Positions 10,984-22,777 of a stretch of 43,345 nucleotides of DNA are shown here, one piece after another. The DNA comes from Cochliopodium minus (taxonomy: Eukaryota; Discosea; Himatismenida; Cochliopodiidae): the NCBI GenBank assembly GCA_024220525.1, contig JAMYWO010000311.1, positions 1 through 43,345 on the forward strand, given 5' to 3'. Position 1 is the first letter of the stretch. Each line of letters opens with the position of its first letter. The position numbers and the translations under genes are program-made. Under the pieces are notes generated by a model. It was given only the letters and a program-made list of their open reading frames with translations. It searched no databases and was not told the origin of the DNA.

Positions 10984-11163
10984 TTTATGAATTCAGCCAC
11001 AATTTTTTTTTTCATTTCATTTATTAATTTAAATAAATAAAATTGAAAGAAATATAAAAAAAAATTAAAAATTTAAATTTTAATCCAAAACTCAAAAATA
11101 CAAAAGGAAGCCAAAAAAAATATGATTGAATCTTCTTTTTTTTTCTCAATTCCCTTTTTCTCT

Positions 11164-14042
11164 TCAGAAAAAAGAAAAGAGGTTATCGTTATCATCATAA
11201 CCGTTCTCTAAGTTGTGAAGCGGAGAATTGTTGCTGTTAGAAAGGAGGAGCGAGTTAGAAAGATGTTCAAAATTGTTAGGGTTAGGATCTGATTGAGAGA
11301 GAGGTGGGGGTGGCATTGGAAGACTCAAATTTTCTCTTTGGTTAGGATTTGAGAGAGGGCGGAAATAAAATTTCTTTTTTTGATTCAAAAAAAAAATAAT
11401 TAAATTTAAAAAATAAAAAAATTTTTTTTTTATTTTATACCTTTATTATGTCTGGTAATTCATCTTGAGTGTTACTATATAAAATTTTTAATTTTTTTTT
11501 TATCAATTTTTTTATTTTCAATTTCAATAAAATAAATTTTAAAAATGTTTATTTTTGTTGTTTTACCAAGTAAATCTTACATCAGTGAGGGAATGGGTGA
11601 GAGGAACAGCATTTTTGGGAACATTGATCTCACAAATTTTGTCAATAGAAAGCTAATATAAAAAAAATTTTGAAAATGTTCAAAAATTAAAATAAAAAGT
11701 CAGAAATAAAATTTACCATTGCAAAAGAAGGAAGCTTAGTGAACGAATCCTAATAAAAAATTAAAAATTTTTTAAAATTAAAAAATAAAATATAAAAAAA
11801 ATAATAATGATAAAAAAATAAATCATAATTAATGTTAAAAATAAACAAATAAAATGAAATAATAAAAATACTCAAAAAAATAATTAAAAATAAAAAAAAT
11901 TAAATTAAAAAAAAAAAAAAAATCTTACGAAATAATAGTTTGTGTTCATTATGACGTGAACCTTGAAAATAATTTCAAAAAAAAAGGATTAATTGTAAGA
12001 ATTCTTTTTGATGAAGAAATGAATTAAGTTACATAATGTCCCTTTAAGTGCCTAATGTAGACGTTGTTGTTCTTACATATTAACTTGGGACTCAACAGAC
12101 CCTCTACTCTCTCCACCCTAATCAAGAAATTACTATTGTCCAATTCCTAAGAGAAATAATAAAAATAAAAATTTAAATAATAAAACCAAAAATAAAAATA
12201 TAAAAATAAAAAATAAAAAATAAAAAATGAAAATAAAAAATAAAAAATAAAAAACAAAAAAAATAAAAAACAAAATTTTTTTTTTTGCCTTATGATGTTG
12301 TGTTGGAATTAAGTCTGGATAATACTTTTTATTTAAAAAAAATTTTTTGTTAATTATTTTATTTATTATTTTTTATTTTTTTATTATTACAAAGTTAGTT
12401 AGGTTTTCATATCCTAGGAGAGTTTGCATTGATGGTGAAGCTTCTAGTATGAAAGATGGGACAGGATACATGATCTTTCCATCAATGGGAAAAACTAGCT
12501 TTACCATGAACCACATCTGTGAAGCTAACAAAGAAACATATTGTCATGATTTTATTTTTCGGAGGGAAAATATTAAAATGAAATTTAAAAAAATTAAATT
12601 AAATTTAATTGTGAAAATGAGAATTTGAAAAATTATCTTTGTTGGGAAATTAAAATGATTTTTTTGAAAAGGATTTTTTAAATATATATGATTTTTAGTG
12701 AAAAGAAAAAATGTGAATTAAATTTTTTGGGGAGGAAATTAATAAAAAATAAAATCATTTTTTTATATTTTTTTCGAAAAGGAAGAGGCGGAAAGAATCT
12801 CCTCATAATTATTTGATCATAAATTTAATTTAAGAGGAAAAGAAAAATCTTACATGAGAATTCCTTTAGTTCGATGATTTTCAACAATGATTCGTTTTTC
12901 TTCTTCAATACATCAATCTCCTTTAACAAATGGCCATTTTTAACGATTGATAGATCGGGCATGCGATTACCACAGTTGGAACAGAATTTTCCTTGATCAG
13001 AAGTTTTGGTGTTGCACTTTTTGCAGATGATTACGTTCTCTTCTTCCACATTCTTTTGTTTTTTAACTTCTGTTTTTTTGGGTCTTTTTTAAATAGAAGG
13101 ATAAAAAATGAAAGATATAAATGAGATAATTAGGGTATTGGTGAGTATTATGGAATATATTGTGTATCTTTAATATTGGAGATTAATTAAAAATAAAAAT
13201 TAAAATTTTTTATTTATTTAAAAAAAAAGACTCGGAGGCGGATTTAGTTTTTAACTCTAATATCTCAGCATTATACTAAAATATTCTTTTTTTACCTTCC
13301 AACTGGTTTCCTTGAAAGATTCAAAAATATTTGGTTAATAAAGGAAATTATAAAGAGATTTGATAAAAAAACTACCTTTTATGATTCTCAATACATTCCA
13401 GATTCCTATATAAACCTATAAATAAATAAGAAATGTTTGAAATTATTATAAATAAAAAAAATTATTTTTGAAAGTGGGAGAGATATCAAAGATATAAGAA
13501 AATAAATCTTCAATATTTCTTTATTATACAAGATTTTGATGAAATAATTTTTTTTTGAGGTTCCATATTTACGAATAATTTGATATTATTAATATATTGA
13601 ATGAATATAACTTTTTTGTTTCCAAATTTTTTTATATTATGCAAATATTCAACATTATTTTAAGTATATAAGGATTTTTTTGAATGTTTTCATTAAATTA
13701 AAGAAAGAATGACTTACAATAACTACATGGCTTATTTCCATCGCATTTTTTATGGTTCTTTCTGCAATTTACTTTATGAAATAGAGTTTATAGAAATTAA
13801 AATTAAAATTTCTTTTATTTTAAATATTTCTTACAACATGCAACAGCTTCCTTTTTTTCTTCCTTAAAAATAGAATTATTTATAGTATTATTGATGGTTG
13901 GAGGTGGATTTGTTGGAATATTGACATTTTGTGGAATAATTAAGTGGGATTGATTGATTATTTGATTTGGATTGGGATTTTTCAATTTATTGATTGGTTT
14001 ATTATTAATAATTGGGTTTTTGATGTTAAAATTGTTTTGCAT
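11164..14042 (-). CDS. Array gene 8: Zn2Cys6-AT-hook-zinc ribbon-coiled coil-PAS transcription factor
   Basis: Start ATG 14042, with a Pro/Asn-rich leader. Exons 14042-13835, 13771-13718, 13415-13376, 13310-13296 (15 nt) and 13083-12854 are phase-checked. The zinc cluster is assembled across introns: VACLNC, RKNHKK, C-DGNKP-C-SY-C, then LYRNLE-C, a perfect C-x2-C-x6-C-x5-C-x2-C-x6-C. RKPVGRPKK (AT-hook-like) is split by the intron after the micro-exon. A C4 zinc ribbon follows (CKKC, then FCSNCG) and a helix LLKEIDVLKKKNESLLKI. The PAS core begins in the exon at about 12370-12505 (VPSFILEAS, LLGYENLTNF), then YYPDLIPTQHHK, FLIRVERVEGLLSPKL, YIRHLKGHY, IDKICEINV and CNTQDELP. The intron after HHK starts with GC (12288-12287). 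The Pro/Asn-rich C-terminus (11164-about 11385) ends DDNDNLFSFF. It is the most diverged member at the array's downstream end. Confidence 0.88.
13296..13310 (-). other. 15-nt micro-exon inside the AT-hook motif of array gene 8
   Basis: The bases GAAACCAGTTGGAAG lie between TTTCAAG and GTAAAA. They encode the middle of RKPVGRPKK, matching the unsplit motif of genes 1-3, and keep phase with both neighbours. Confidence 0.75.
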
Positions 14043-14253
14043 CTTTCAATTTTTTTTTAAATATTTAATTGTGAAAATAATATTTTTTATTTTCCCCTTT
14101 TATTTTTTTTAATATGTTCGGTTCATTATTGGAAAAATTTTAAGGCTTAAAATTTGGAAATAAAGTAAAAGAATTCCCTTTGTTCGGGGCATTGGAAATT
14201 AAAAATAGCTTTTTGTCAAACTTTTTAATTTAATCAAGAAAAAAAAATTTATT

Positions 14254-15914
14254 TTATATATTGGAGAAAAAACTATCAAAATCAAAATTGTTTTGATCTT
14301 GAACTTCCGTGAGATCATTATTGTTATTTTCTTGATATATAACTTCTTCTTCCATTATCAAAAGATTTTTGAAAGAATTGTTTAGATCATAGGATATTTC
14401 GATGAAATTGCTATTCTCTTGAGTATCATTATTCTGTATATGTTGATTATAAAGATTAAGATCTTGAATAAAATTGGAATTATTAATTAATAATGAATTG
14501 TTAGGGTTGGATTCAGTGAAATGTTTTTCCTTCTTTTTGCTTTTATTCCCAAAAACCTCATTGATGAAGAAAGGAGGATTTTCATTTGCATTACAATAGA
14601 ATTTGAGCTCTCTGGAAGTACATGCAGGAGGAAGATCTTTCTCCAAAACTTTATATTGGAGAATCTTATCAACATACAATATCCCCCAACTTGGAAGCTG
14701 ATCATTTTTGTTCTTTTCGAAGAAATAGAAGTTTAAAAATTTATAAAAAATTAAATTTTTTTTTTTTTTTATTAATTTTTTACTATATACGTTATAAAAT
14801 GATAACTTAGGTTAACATAATGACCCTTTTATGAAAGGCAGAGTTAGTTTATTTCTGGAAAAAAAATGTTGAGATATTTTTTATTTACTTGAGAGTGAAG
14901 CATGAAAGCTGAAGGATGTCTGCCTTTGAAATGAGGAAACATGATATCCTCCCTTCTTTCTATTTCAAGAGGAATATTCTTTTTGTCTACTTCATAGTGG
15001 TGTTCGGAAGGGAAGAGATCAGGAAAGAAAACATTGCAAAGATTGTTGTATCCAAGCAATTCAAGAAATTCTTTAGATGCATCTAAAATGAACGATTCAA
15101 CTTTAAAATCAAGATGTAAGTTATTCATTGTTTATATTTGTTTAAAAGTATTTATTAACCTGGTTGTTTCATCTTGAAATCTTTTGAGATTGTTGTAGTG
15201 AAAGTAAGTTTTTTGATCATCCAGCAATTATTACCTATATTTTAAGAGACATCCATAATTATTTTTTATTCAAAAGGGAAATTTAAATTCTCTTAAAATT
15301 AATTCTTTAAATTTCAGTCAACTGGAAAGTGGAAAAAATAATCTTTTGAATTTTTTACTCTTATATTGAGGTTGTTCCATCAAATTTTTTAAGGCTTCAT
15401 TTTTAAGTTTCAATATTTCGATTTCTTTTTGTAAAGATATATTCTTCATGACTAGTTGATCCTTAGAATCTAAATATAAAAAAATATTGGTAAATTTTGA
15501 TGTATAATTGAGATTATATCATTATAGATGGGTAAAACTGTTTTTTTGTTTGATTGAAATTATACCTGATAATTTATTTCCACACATATTGCAAAATATC
15601 GCATTTATATCTTGTTTTGAATCACATTTATCACATTTGATTTCAATGCCTGCCATATACCTCTTTAAATCTTCATTTTTTTGTTTTTTATTTTTTTCGT
15701 TTTCAGAATTATTTTTTTTCTTTTCATCTGATCTTCCTGATGGTTTTCTTTTGTTACTATTATACACACATTCCACCTTGTTTCTTTGGCAGTTGTAACA
15801 GGGCTGCTCTCCACTACATTTTTTATGATGTTTTTTGCAGTTTATACAAGCTATTGGTACTCTTGTTCTGTTATTAACTATTTGGTTACTTTCATTGCCA
15901 ATTTCTTTCATCAA
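14254..15914 (-). CDS. Array gene 7: Zn2Cys6-zinc ribbon-PAS transcription factor
   Basis: Start ATG 15914. The first exon (15914 to about 15568) holds the whole zinc cluster unspliced: ACINC, KKHHKK, C-SGEQP-C-YN-C, QRNKVE-C. Then come a basic linker in which the AT-hook is degenerate (KRKPSGRSDEKKK, no GRP core), and the zinc ribbon CDKC/FCNMCG. The next exon (about 15473-15345) gives the helix LVMKNISLQKEIEILKLKNEAL. PAS residues are FILDASKEFLELLGYNNL, then FFPDLFPSEHH, IPLEIERRED and HPSAFMLHSQ in one uninterrupted exon (about 15109-14890). The last exon reads ILYVDKILQYKVLEKDLPP and CNANENPP without the introns that split this block in genes 1-3. An acidic Asn-rich tail ends NNFDFDSFFSNI. 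Fewer introns than its neighbours suggest intron loss, or later gain in the others. Confidence 0.88.
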
Positions 15915-16175
15915 AATTTAATTTTTTTTTTTGTTTTTTATTTTTTTAATAGATTTAATGATTTATGTTTGTTTCAGCTAAATCCAACAGTGAATAAAAA
16001 CGTAATCCTTTTTATTTGATTTAGAATAGTCAAATATTATCAAATAAATGCAAATTAAAAAAGTAAAAATACAAAGAAAATTAATGGAAATTAAATTAAA
16101 AACAACTTCTCAAAAAAGAATTTTCAAAAACGAAATAAAAGATAAATAAATAAATAATATCATTTTTTTTTAATC

Positions 16176-18334
16176 TTAATCGAAATCAAAAATATTATCA
16201 AAATTAAAATTGTTATTTTCGGTAGTGTTAAATTGAATTGATAAAGATTCACTTTCTTCATTCTTAATAATGAGCTCCATATCTATATCATCATTGGAAC
16301 CCAAAAAAGAAGAGATAGGAGTAGGAATGGAACTAAGTGGAGAATTATCAACGAAATCATTTCTAGAAGGAGAAAAGTTTAAAAGATTAATATTATCAAA
16401 ATTGAAACTATTAAAACTGTTGTTAAGATTAGGATGATTGTTTTGATTTTCATCCAAAAATGTATTATGAACAATATTAATGTTGGGAGTGTTGTTGGTT
16501 CCATAGTTGTTAAAGAGCTTTTCGTACTGATCTTTTTTCATGTAAAAACCTTTTTTGGTGTGCTTTTCGACAATTTTCTCCATGAAATCAGTGACTTTGT
16601 AGCTTTTTTTGTGTTGAAAGTTGGAGAGATCATTGTTACTTCCAAAACACAATTTTAGATATTGAGCAAAAGATTTCGGAGGTATATCATCTTCATCTAT
16701 GTTTGTTTTTAGTATCTTTTCTATAATCTTTATGGATAAAAAAATTAATTAATAAAATTAATAAAAGTTTTCAATTTTTCTGATTTTTTTTTTTTTGATT
16801 TTTTTTTTTTACTATAACACCCGTAGATGGTCTACAAGTGAAAAGATCCTAATATAAATATTAAAAACAAGAATTAATATAATGAGAAAATAAATTACGA
16901 GATAAGCAAAAAACTTGAATGCAATTTCCAAACATTTTCCCTTTTAAAAATATTCAATTAAATTTTTATTTTAAAATTATTTTTATTTTTTACATTCAAT
17001 TAAATTTAAATTTTTATTTTTTCAATTATTTATTTTACATTGCTATGTCGAATGATGGAGGAGGGATAGTATCCAGTGAGGTATGGTGTTTTGAGACCAT
17101 CAATTATTTCAATCTCAAATGGAGCTTTACGTTTGTCCACAACCATATGATGTTTTTTAGGAACAAGATCTTTTTAAAAGGAATTTTTTTTTATTTTTTT
17201 TTGCTTATTTTTTATGTAATATTTGATTTTCATTCTTTTATTCTTTTATTCTTTTATTTTTTTATTCTTTTATTTTTTATTTTTTTTTATTTATTTAATT
17301 TATTTTTAAATTTTTATTTTTTATTTTTTTATTCTTTATTTTTTATTATATTTGTTTATTTTTTATTTTTTATTGTTTAAATTATTTTTTTGCCTGGAAA
17401 ATAAATATTTTTTAACGATTGGTATCCAAATAAATGGGCAAGTGAAGGAGATGAATCCAAAACAAAGGCGGGAACTGCGTGAATTTAATTTTGGAATAAA
17501 CAAACGAAATGAGAATAAATTTTTGAGCGGATCTCTTTTTAATTTATTATTTACCAGGATGATACATTTTATCACCTTTTGGTGGTGACAAAACTTGAAG
17601 CATCCATAATTGAGAAGAAACTAAAAATTTTTTTAAAAATGATTTATTAATTTAATAAGATTATAATAAAAAGAGATTTAAAATTGAATTTATGATTATA
17701 AAGAAAATTAAAATTTCTTGAATGATATTACATGAATAATCTTTCAATTCAATTATTTTCATCAATGATTCGTTTTTTCTTCTTAGCATATCGACTTCAT
17801 TTTGAAGATTTTTATTTTTCTTAACGAGATGATCCAAAGAATTTATTATGCTGCCACATTGATTGCAAAATTTTGCAATCACATCCTGTATCGAATTGCA
17901 TTTGCCACATTTGAAATCTATCTCCTCAATATCTCCTCCTGATGTTGATTTATTCTTTTGTTTCTTTGGTATCACATCCTTTGTTTTGGGTCTTCCCAAC
18001 TTTCTTTTGCTCGTATCATCTATACATTCCAATTTTCTCTTTGCACCTATTTTCAATTGATTAGAAGGATTAAAAGAGGATAATGAGATAAAGAATTGAA
18101 TGTGTTTAAAATAATTACAATATGAACAAGGTTTGTTATGATCACATTTCTTATGGTTTTTTCTGATTTTAAAATAGAATTCAAAATGAATTTGTGGGAG
18201 ATTATTTATTTTTTTTTTTTTAAAATCTTTTACTTGCAATTTACGCAAGCAAATACTTTGATTTTTTTCTTTTGATTGGGATGGCAGAATTTATTATTTT
18301 CATTGTCGATATTGATCAAGTTCATTTCTATCAT
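16176..18334 (-). CDS. Array gene 6: Zn2Cys6-AT-hook-zinc ribbon-coiled coil-PAS transcription factor
   Basis: Start ATG 18334 (MIEMNLINIDNENN). The zinc cluster is split over three exons: ACVNCK, KNHKKCDHNKPCSYC, AKRKLEC. It is followed by KRKLGRPKTKD (AT-hook-like), the ribbon CGKCNSIQD/FCNQCG and the zipper-like helix LQNEVDMLRRKNESLMKI, all in the exon at about 18050-17731. Then come SSQLWMLQVLSPPKGDKM, VPAFVLDSSPSLAHLFGY, DLVPKKHHMVVDKRKAPF and TGYYPSSIIRHSN, which form the PAS module (17600-17050). The intron after NIYFP begins GC rather than GT (17393-17392); sister genes have GT there. The last exon (about 16730-16176) has IPPKSFAQYLKLCFG and an Asn-rich acidic tail ending FNFDNIFDFD. 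Closest relative is gene 5: they share codons, intron positions and intron sequence. Confidence 0.88.
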
Positions 18335-18507
18335 TTTTTTTTTTTATTAAATCCTTTCAATTAACCCACTAAAAAATAATATGGTCTATTCACAAATGAG
18401 ATTGAGATTTTTATGAGTATAACTTTTTTTTTTTTTTCAGAATTTTTTTTCTCTGAATTTTTTTTCTTCAAAATAAATCTTGGAAAGCGAAGACATGTTT
18501 TATTAAT

Positions 18508-20531
18508 TCAATCAAAATCTAAAATATTATCAAAATTAAAAGTATTGTTATCATTCTCATTGTTAGTGGTCAAATAATTACTGTCTTCGTTCTTCGAGAA
18601 GGGATCAGAAAATTTTAAATCATTATTAGAATTCAAAGAAGAGTAAGAATTGGAATTAAGTGAAAAAGAAGAATTGAGAGAAGAATTATCTACGAAATCA
18701 TTTCTAGAAGGAGAAAAGTTCAAAAGATTAATATTATCTAAACTATGAAGACTATTAAAACTGTTGTTAAGATTAAGATGATTGTTTTGATTTTCATCCA
18801 AACAAGTATTGTAAACATTATTAATGTTGGAAGTGTTGTTAGTTCCGTGGTTTACATCTTGATCATTATTGATGTAAAAACTTTTTTTGGTGTACTCTTC
18901 TACGATATTCTCGATGAAATCATTTTCTTTGTAGTTCTTTTTGTGTTTATAGTTGGAAAGATCGTTCCTACTTCCAAAACACAATTTTAGATATTGAGCA
19001 AAAGATTTTGGAGGTATTTTATCTTCATCAATGTTTGTTTTTATCACCTTTTCTACAATCTTTTATGTATAATTGGAAAATAATGGTAAAATTATGGTAA
19101 AACGGGATTTTTTTTTTGATTTTATTTTTTATTTTACTAAAATACCAGTAGACGGTTTGAAAGTTGAAGGATCCTAATTTAAAAAAATATTAAAAACAAG
19201 AATCAAAAAATAACCAGAAAAAAAATTACAAAATATGCTATGAACTTGTAAGCAATTTCCAAACATTTTCCCTTTCAAAATATTATATAACAATTTTTTA
19301 ATTTAATTTTTATTTTTTTATTTTATATTTTTACATTGCTTTGGAGAAAGATTGAGGAGGGATGGTATCCAGTGAAATATGGTGTTGTTAGACCATCTAC
19401 TATTTCTATTTCAAAAGGAGCTTTACGTTTATCCATAATCACGTGATGCTCCTTTGGAACAAGATCTTACAAAAAAAAAATGAGATTTAATTTTATCTAA
19501 AGAATTATTTTTTAATTTATTTTGTTTTTAATTTATTTTATTTTATTTTCATTTTTCAATTTTCTTATGTATTATTTTTTAATTTATTTTGTTTTTAATT
19601 TATATATTTTTTTTATTTTGATTTTTTACCTGGAAAATAAATATTTTTTAAGGATTGGTATCCCAATAAATTAGCAAGTGAAGGAGATGATTCCAAAACA
19701 AAAGCAGGAACTATATCAATTTAATTTTGAATCAATAAATGAAATTGGATTTATTTTTTTTTAATTTACCAGGATGATGCATTTTATCATCTTTTCGAGG
19801 TGCAACTCTTTGAAGCATCCACAATTGAGAAGAGACTGAAAATTTAGAAAAAGAATTGATTTTTTAATGAGATTATAAAAAAGAGATTTAAAATTGAATT
19901 AATCATTTCAAAAAAAAGAAAAAGAAAATTTAAATTCTAATAGATATTACATGAATAATCTCTCAATTCAATAATTTTCATTAATGATTCGTTTTTTCTT
20001 CTCAACATATCAACCTCATTTTGAAGAGAGATATTCTTCATAACTAGATGATCGGGTAATTTATCTCCACATTGATTGCAAAATTTGGCCATCACATCCT
20101 GTATTGAATTGCATTTGCCACATTTGAAATCAATATCTGTGCATCCTGATTTATTTCTCTGTTTCTTTGATATATCCAATTTGGGTCTTCCCATCTTTCT
20201 TTTATTCATATCTTCTAAACATTCCAATTTTCTCTTTACACCTATTTTCAATTGATTAGAAGGATAAAAAGAGGTTAATGAGTACATAAAGATAAAGAAT
20301 TGAAATATTCAGGAAAAATAAAAAATTACAGTATGAACAAGGTTTGTTATGATCACATTTCTTATGGTTTTTTCTGATTTTAATATTGAATTCATTATGA
20401 ATTTGAAGGAGATTATTTATTTTTTTTGAAATCTTTTACTTGCAATTTATGCATGCAAATACTTTGCTATTATTCTTTTGATTCTTATTTGATTGATTAT
20501 TTTGATTATTAAGATTAATAATTGTGATCAT
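18508..20531 (-). CDS. Array gene 5: Zn2Cys6-AT-hook-zinc ribbon-coiled coil-PAS transcription factor
   Basis: Start ATG 20531 (MITIINLNNQNNQSN). Zinc cluster ACINCK / KNHKKCDHNKPCSYC / VKRKLEC over three exons; KRKMGRPKLD; ribbon CGKCNSIQD/FCNQCG; helix LQNEVDMLRRKNESLMKI (exon about 20261-19949). The PAS module runs from SSQLWMLQRVAPRKDDKM through VPAFVLESSPSLANLLGY, DLVPKEHHVIMDKRKAPF and TGYHPSSIFLQSN to CLEIAYKFIAYF (about 19845-19220). The last exon starts IVEKVIKTNIDEDKIPPK and carries an Asn/Ser-rich tail ending FNFDNILDFD with a TGA stop at 18508. By family analogy it binds DNA as a dimer through the cluster and senses a ligand or partner through PAS; neither is shown by sequence alone. 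Confidence 0.88.
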
Positions 20532-20766
20532 TTTTTTTTATTTATTCTAATTCAATTTAAATTTATATCACTGATATTTCAACACATCCTTTTATCAGAT
20601 ATACTTTAAACAAGTTTTTATCTAGTTAATTAAAAAGGAAATAAGAATTTAAAAACATAAATTTATTTTAAGAGAAAAAAAAATAGTCTGAAAATATTTT
20701 TCTTTTAAAATGTATTATAAAAAAATAAATAATTAAATCAAATTTAAATTTATTTACAGTTTTTAT

Positions 20767-22671
20767 TCAATCAAAATTAAAAATATTATCGAAATCAAAA
20801 TTATTTTTTGGTGTTGACAAAGAACCACAATCTCCACTCTGAATGATGTGCTCCGAAAAATTATCGAGTGAACTAACAGAAGGAGAAAAAGAAGGAGAAG
20901 AAGTAAAATTATCAACAAAATCATTTCTGTTTGATGAAAAATTGAAAAGATTATTAAAGCTGTTATCAAGATGATTGTTTAGACCAAAATTATCCTCTAA
21001 AGAAATATTATCATTAATATTTCTATTTTTATTGAGAAAATGATCTTCGACTACTTTATCCATGAAATTAATTTCTCTTAGAGGAGGTTTTTGTTTGGGT
21101 TTCTTTATGTAGAGTTTTGGATAAATGTACTGAGGGGCCTCTTTGTTGTTTCCAAAATAAAGTTTGATATTTTTTGCGAAAGATTTAGGAGGTATGCTAC
21201 TTTCATCTAAATTCTTTTCTTTTATTTTCTCAACTATCAATACAGCCATCTTTTCAAAAAAAAATAAAAAAATTAAATTTTCCCAGAATTATTTTTTTTT
21301 AAAAAAAAAATTTTTTTGTTAGATACCGATGGTTTGTAAGTCACAGAATCCTTAACAAAAAAAAAAAAGAAAAATTTAAAAAAATTTTCAAAAGTAAAAA
21401 AAGAAAATTTACGAAATATGCAATGAATCTGTAGGCGATTTCAAAATATTTTCCCTATTAATTTTTTAAATTTTTTTTTTTCAATATATTCTTTAAGAAT
21501 GAATTTTTATTTTTACGTTACTGTGGCGAATGACTGCGGAGGGATGGTATCCAGTCAGGTAAGGACTTTCTAATCCCTCCACCACTTCAATCTCGAAAGT
21601 AGCTTTAATGCGTTTATCCACAGTGATTCTATGTTCTTTAGGGAAAAGATCTTCCCAAAAAAAAAATTAAATAAAAAAAAAAAATTAAATATAAAAATTG
21701 TCTAATTTTTTTTATTTTTAAAGAAAAAATTTCTTTTCATTATTTTTTTACCTGGAAAATAAATGTTGGACAAACTTTGGTATCCCAATAAATTTACTAG
21801 CGGAGGAGAAGCTTCTAATACAAAAGCGGGCACTATTTTCAAAGGTTTTATTAAAAATTTTTGGATAATAAATCTTATTTTTTTTTTTATTACCTGGATG
21901 ATGCATTTTCTCGTATTGAGGAGGTAATCTTTGAAGCATCCATAATTGTGAATTAACTAAAAGATGTAAAAAAATATATTGTAGATTCATTAATTTGAAT
22001 TGATTAATTTGGAAGAGATTTAAAATTGAATCTTTTTTTTCAAAATAAATTATATGGGAAAGGAAAATTAAAAATTTATACATGTATGGTCTTTCAATTC
22101 TATTATTTTCAACAATGATTCATTTTTCCTCTTTAATGTTTCAACTTGATTTTGAAGATTTTTATTCTTCATAACTAGATGATTCGTAGAATTAATTATA
22201 TTTCCACATTGATTACAAAATCTTGCTACTATATCTTGTATCGAATTGCATTTCTCACATTTGAATTCCATCTCCCTATCTTCTTTTTTCATTAATTTAT
22301 TTTCTACAATATCCACATTTTTCTGTTTCTTTTCTGTAATATCCTTTTTTGGTCTACCCATCTTTCTTTTATTTGTATTTTCTGCACATTCTAATTTTCT
22401 TTTCACACCTTATTGATTATAAGAAGGGAAATAATAAAAGGGATAATTAATGTAGAAGTATCATAATTGTTACAAAATGAACATGGTTTCTTCATATCAC
22501 ATTTCTTATGGTTTTTCCTTTATTAAATGTTATATTTGCACAAATAAAATGAGTGATTATAAATATTTACTTGCAATTTAAACATGCAACAACTTTTTTA
22601 TTCTTGATATCTTTTGTTTGAATCGTATTATTTTTTGTCAAATGATTAAGTGGTTCCTTATTCTCTTCCAT
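20767..22671 (-). CDS. Array gene 4: Zn2Cys6-AT-hook-zinc ribbon-coiled coil-PAS transcription factor
   Basis: Start ATG 22671 (MEENKEPLNHLTKNN). The zinc cluster is VACLNCK / KNHKKCDMKKPCSFC / VKRKLEC over three exons. One exon (about 22408-22082) then holds KRKMGRPKKD, CEKCNSIQD/FCNQCG and the helix LQNQVETLKRKNESLLKI. The PAS module reads NSQLWMLQRLPPQYEKM, VPAFVLEASPPLVNLLGY, DLFPKEHRITVDKR, TGYHPSAVIRHSN and YFEIAYRFIAYF. The final exon, 21249-20767, begins MAVLIVEKIKEKNLDESS and continues to an acidic Asn-rich tail ending NFDFDNIFNFD with TGA. The upstream gap to gene 3 is only about 107 bp, so its promoter must be very compact or lie within the neighbour. Confidence 0.88.
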
Positions 22672-22777
22672 TATTTTTTTTTTTTAATATAAATCTTTTA
22701 ATTTTTTTGACTTTGTTTCTCAAACTTTATATTCAACCAAAATTTTGTTAACAAAGATTCTTGTTTAATTAATGATC

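Noticed and set aside
12347-12628. Plus-strand 93-codon frame
   Set aside because: Antisense to the PAS exon of array gene 8, which matches seven paralogues.
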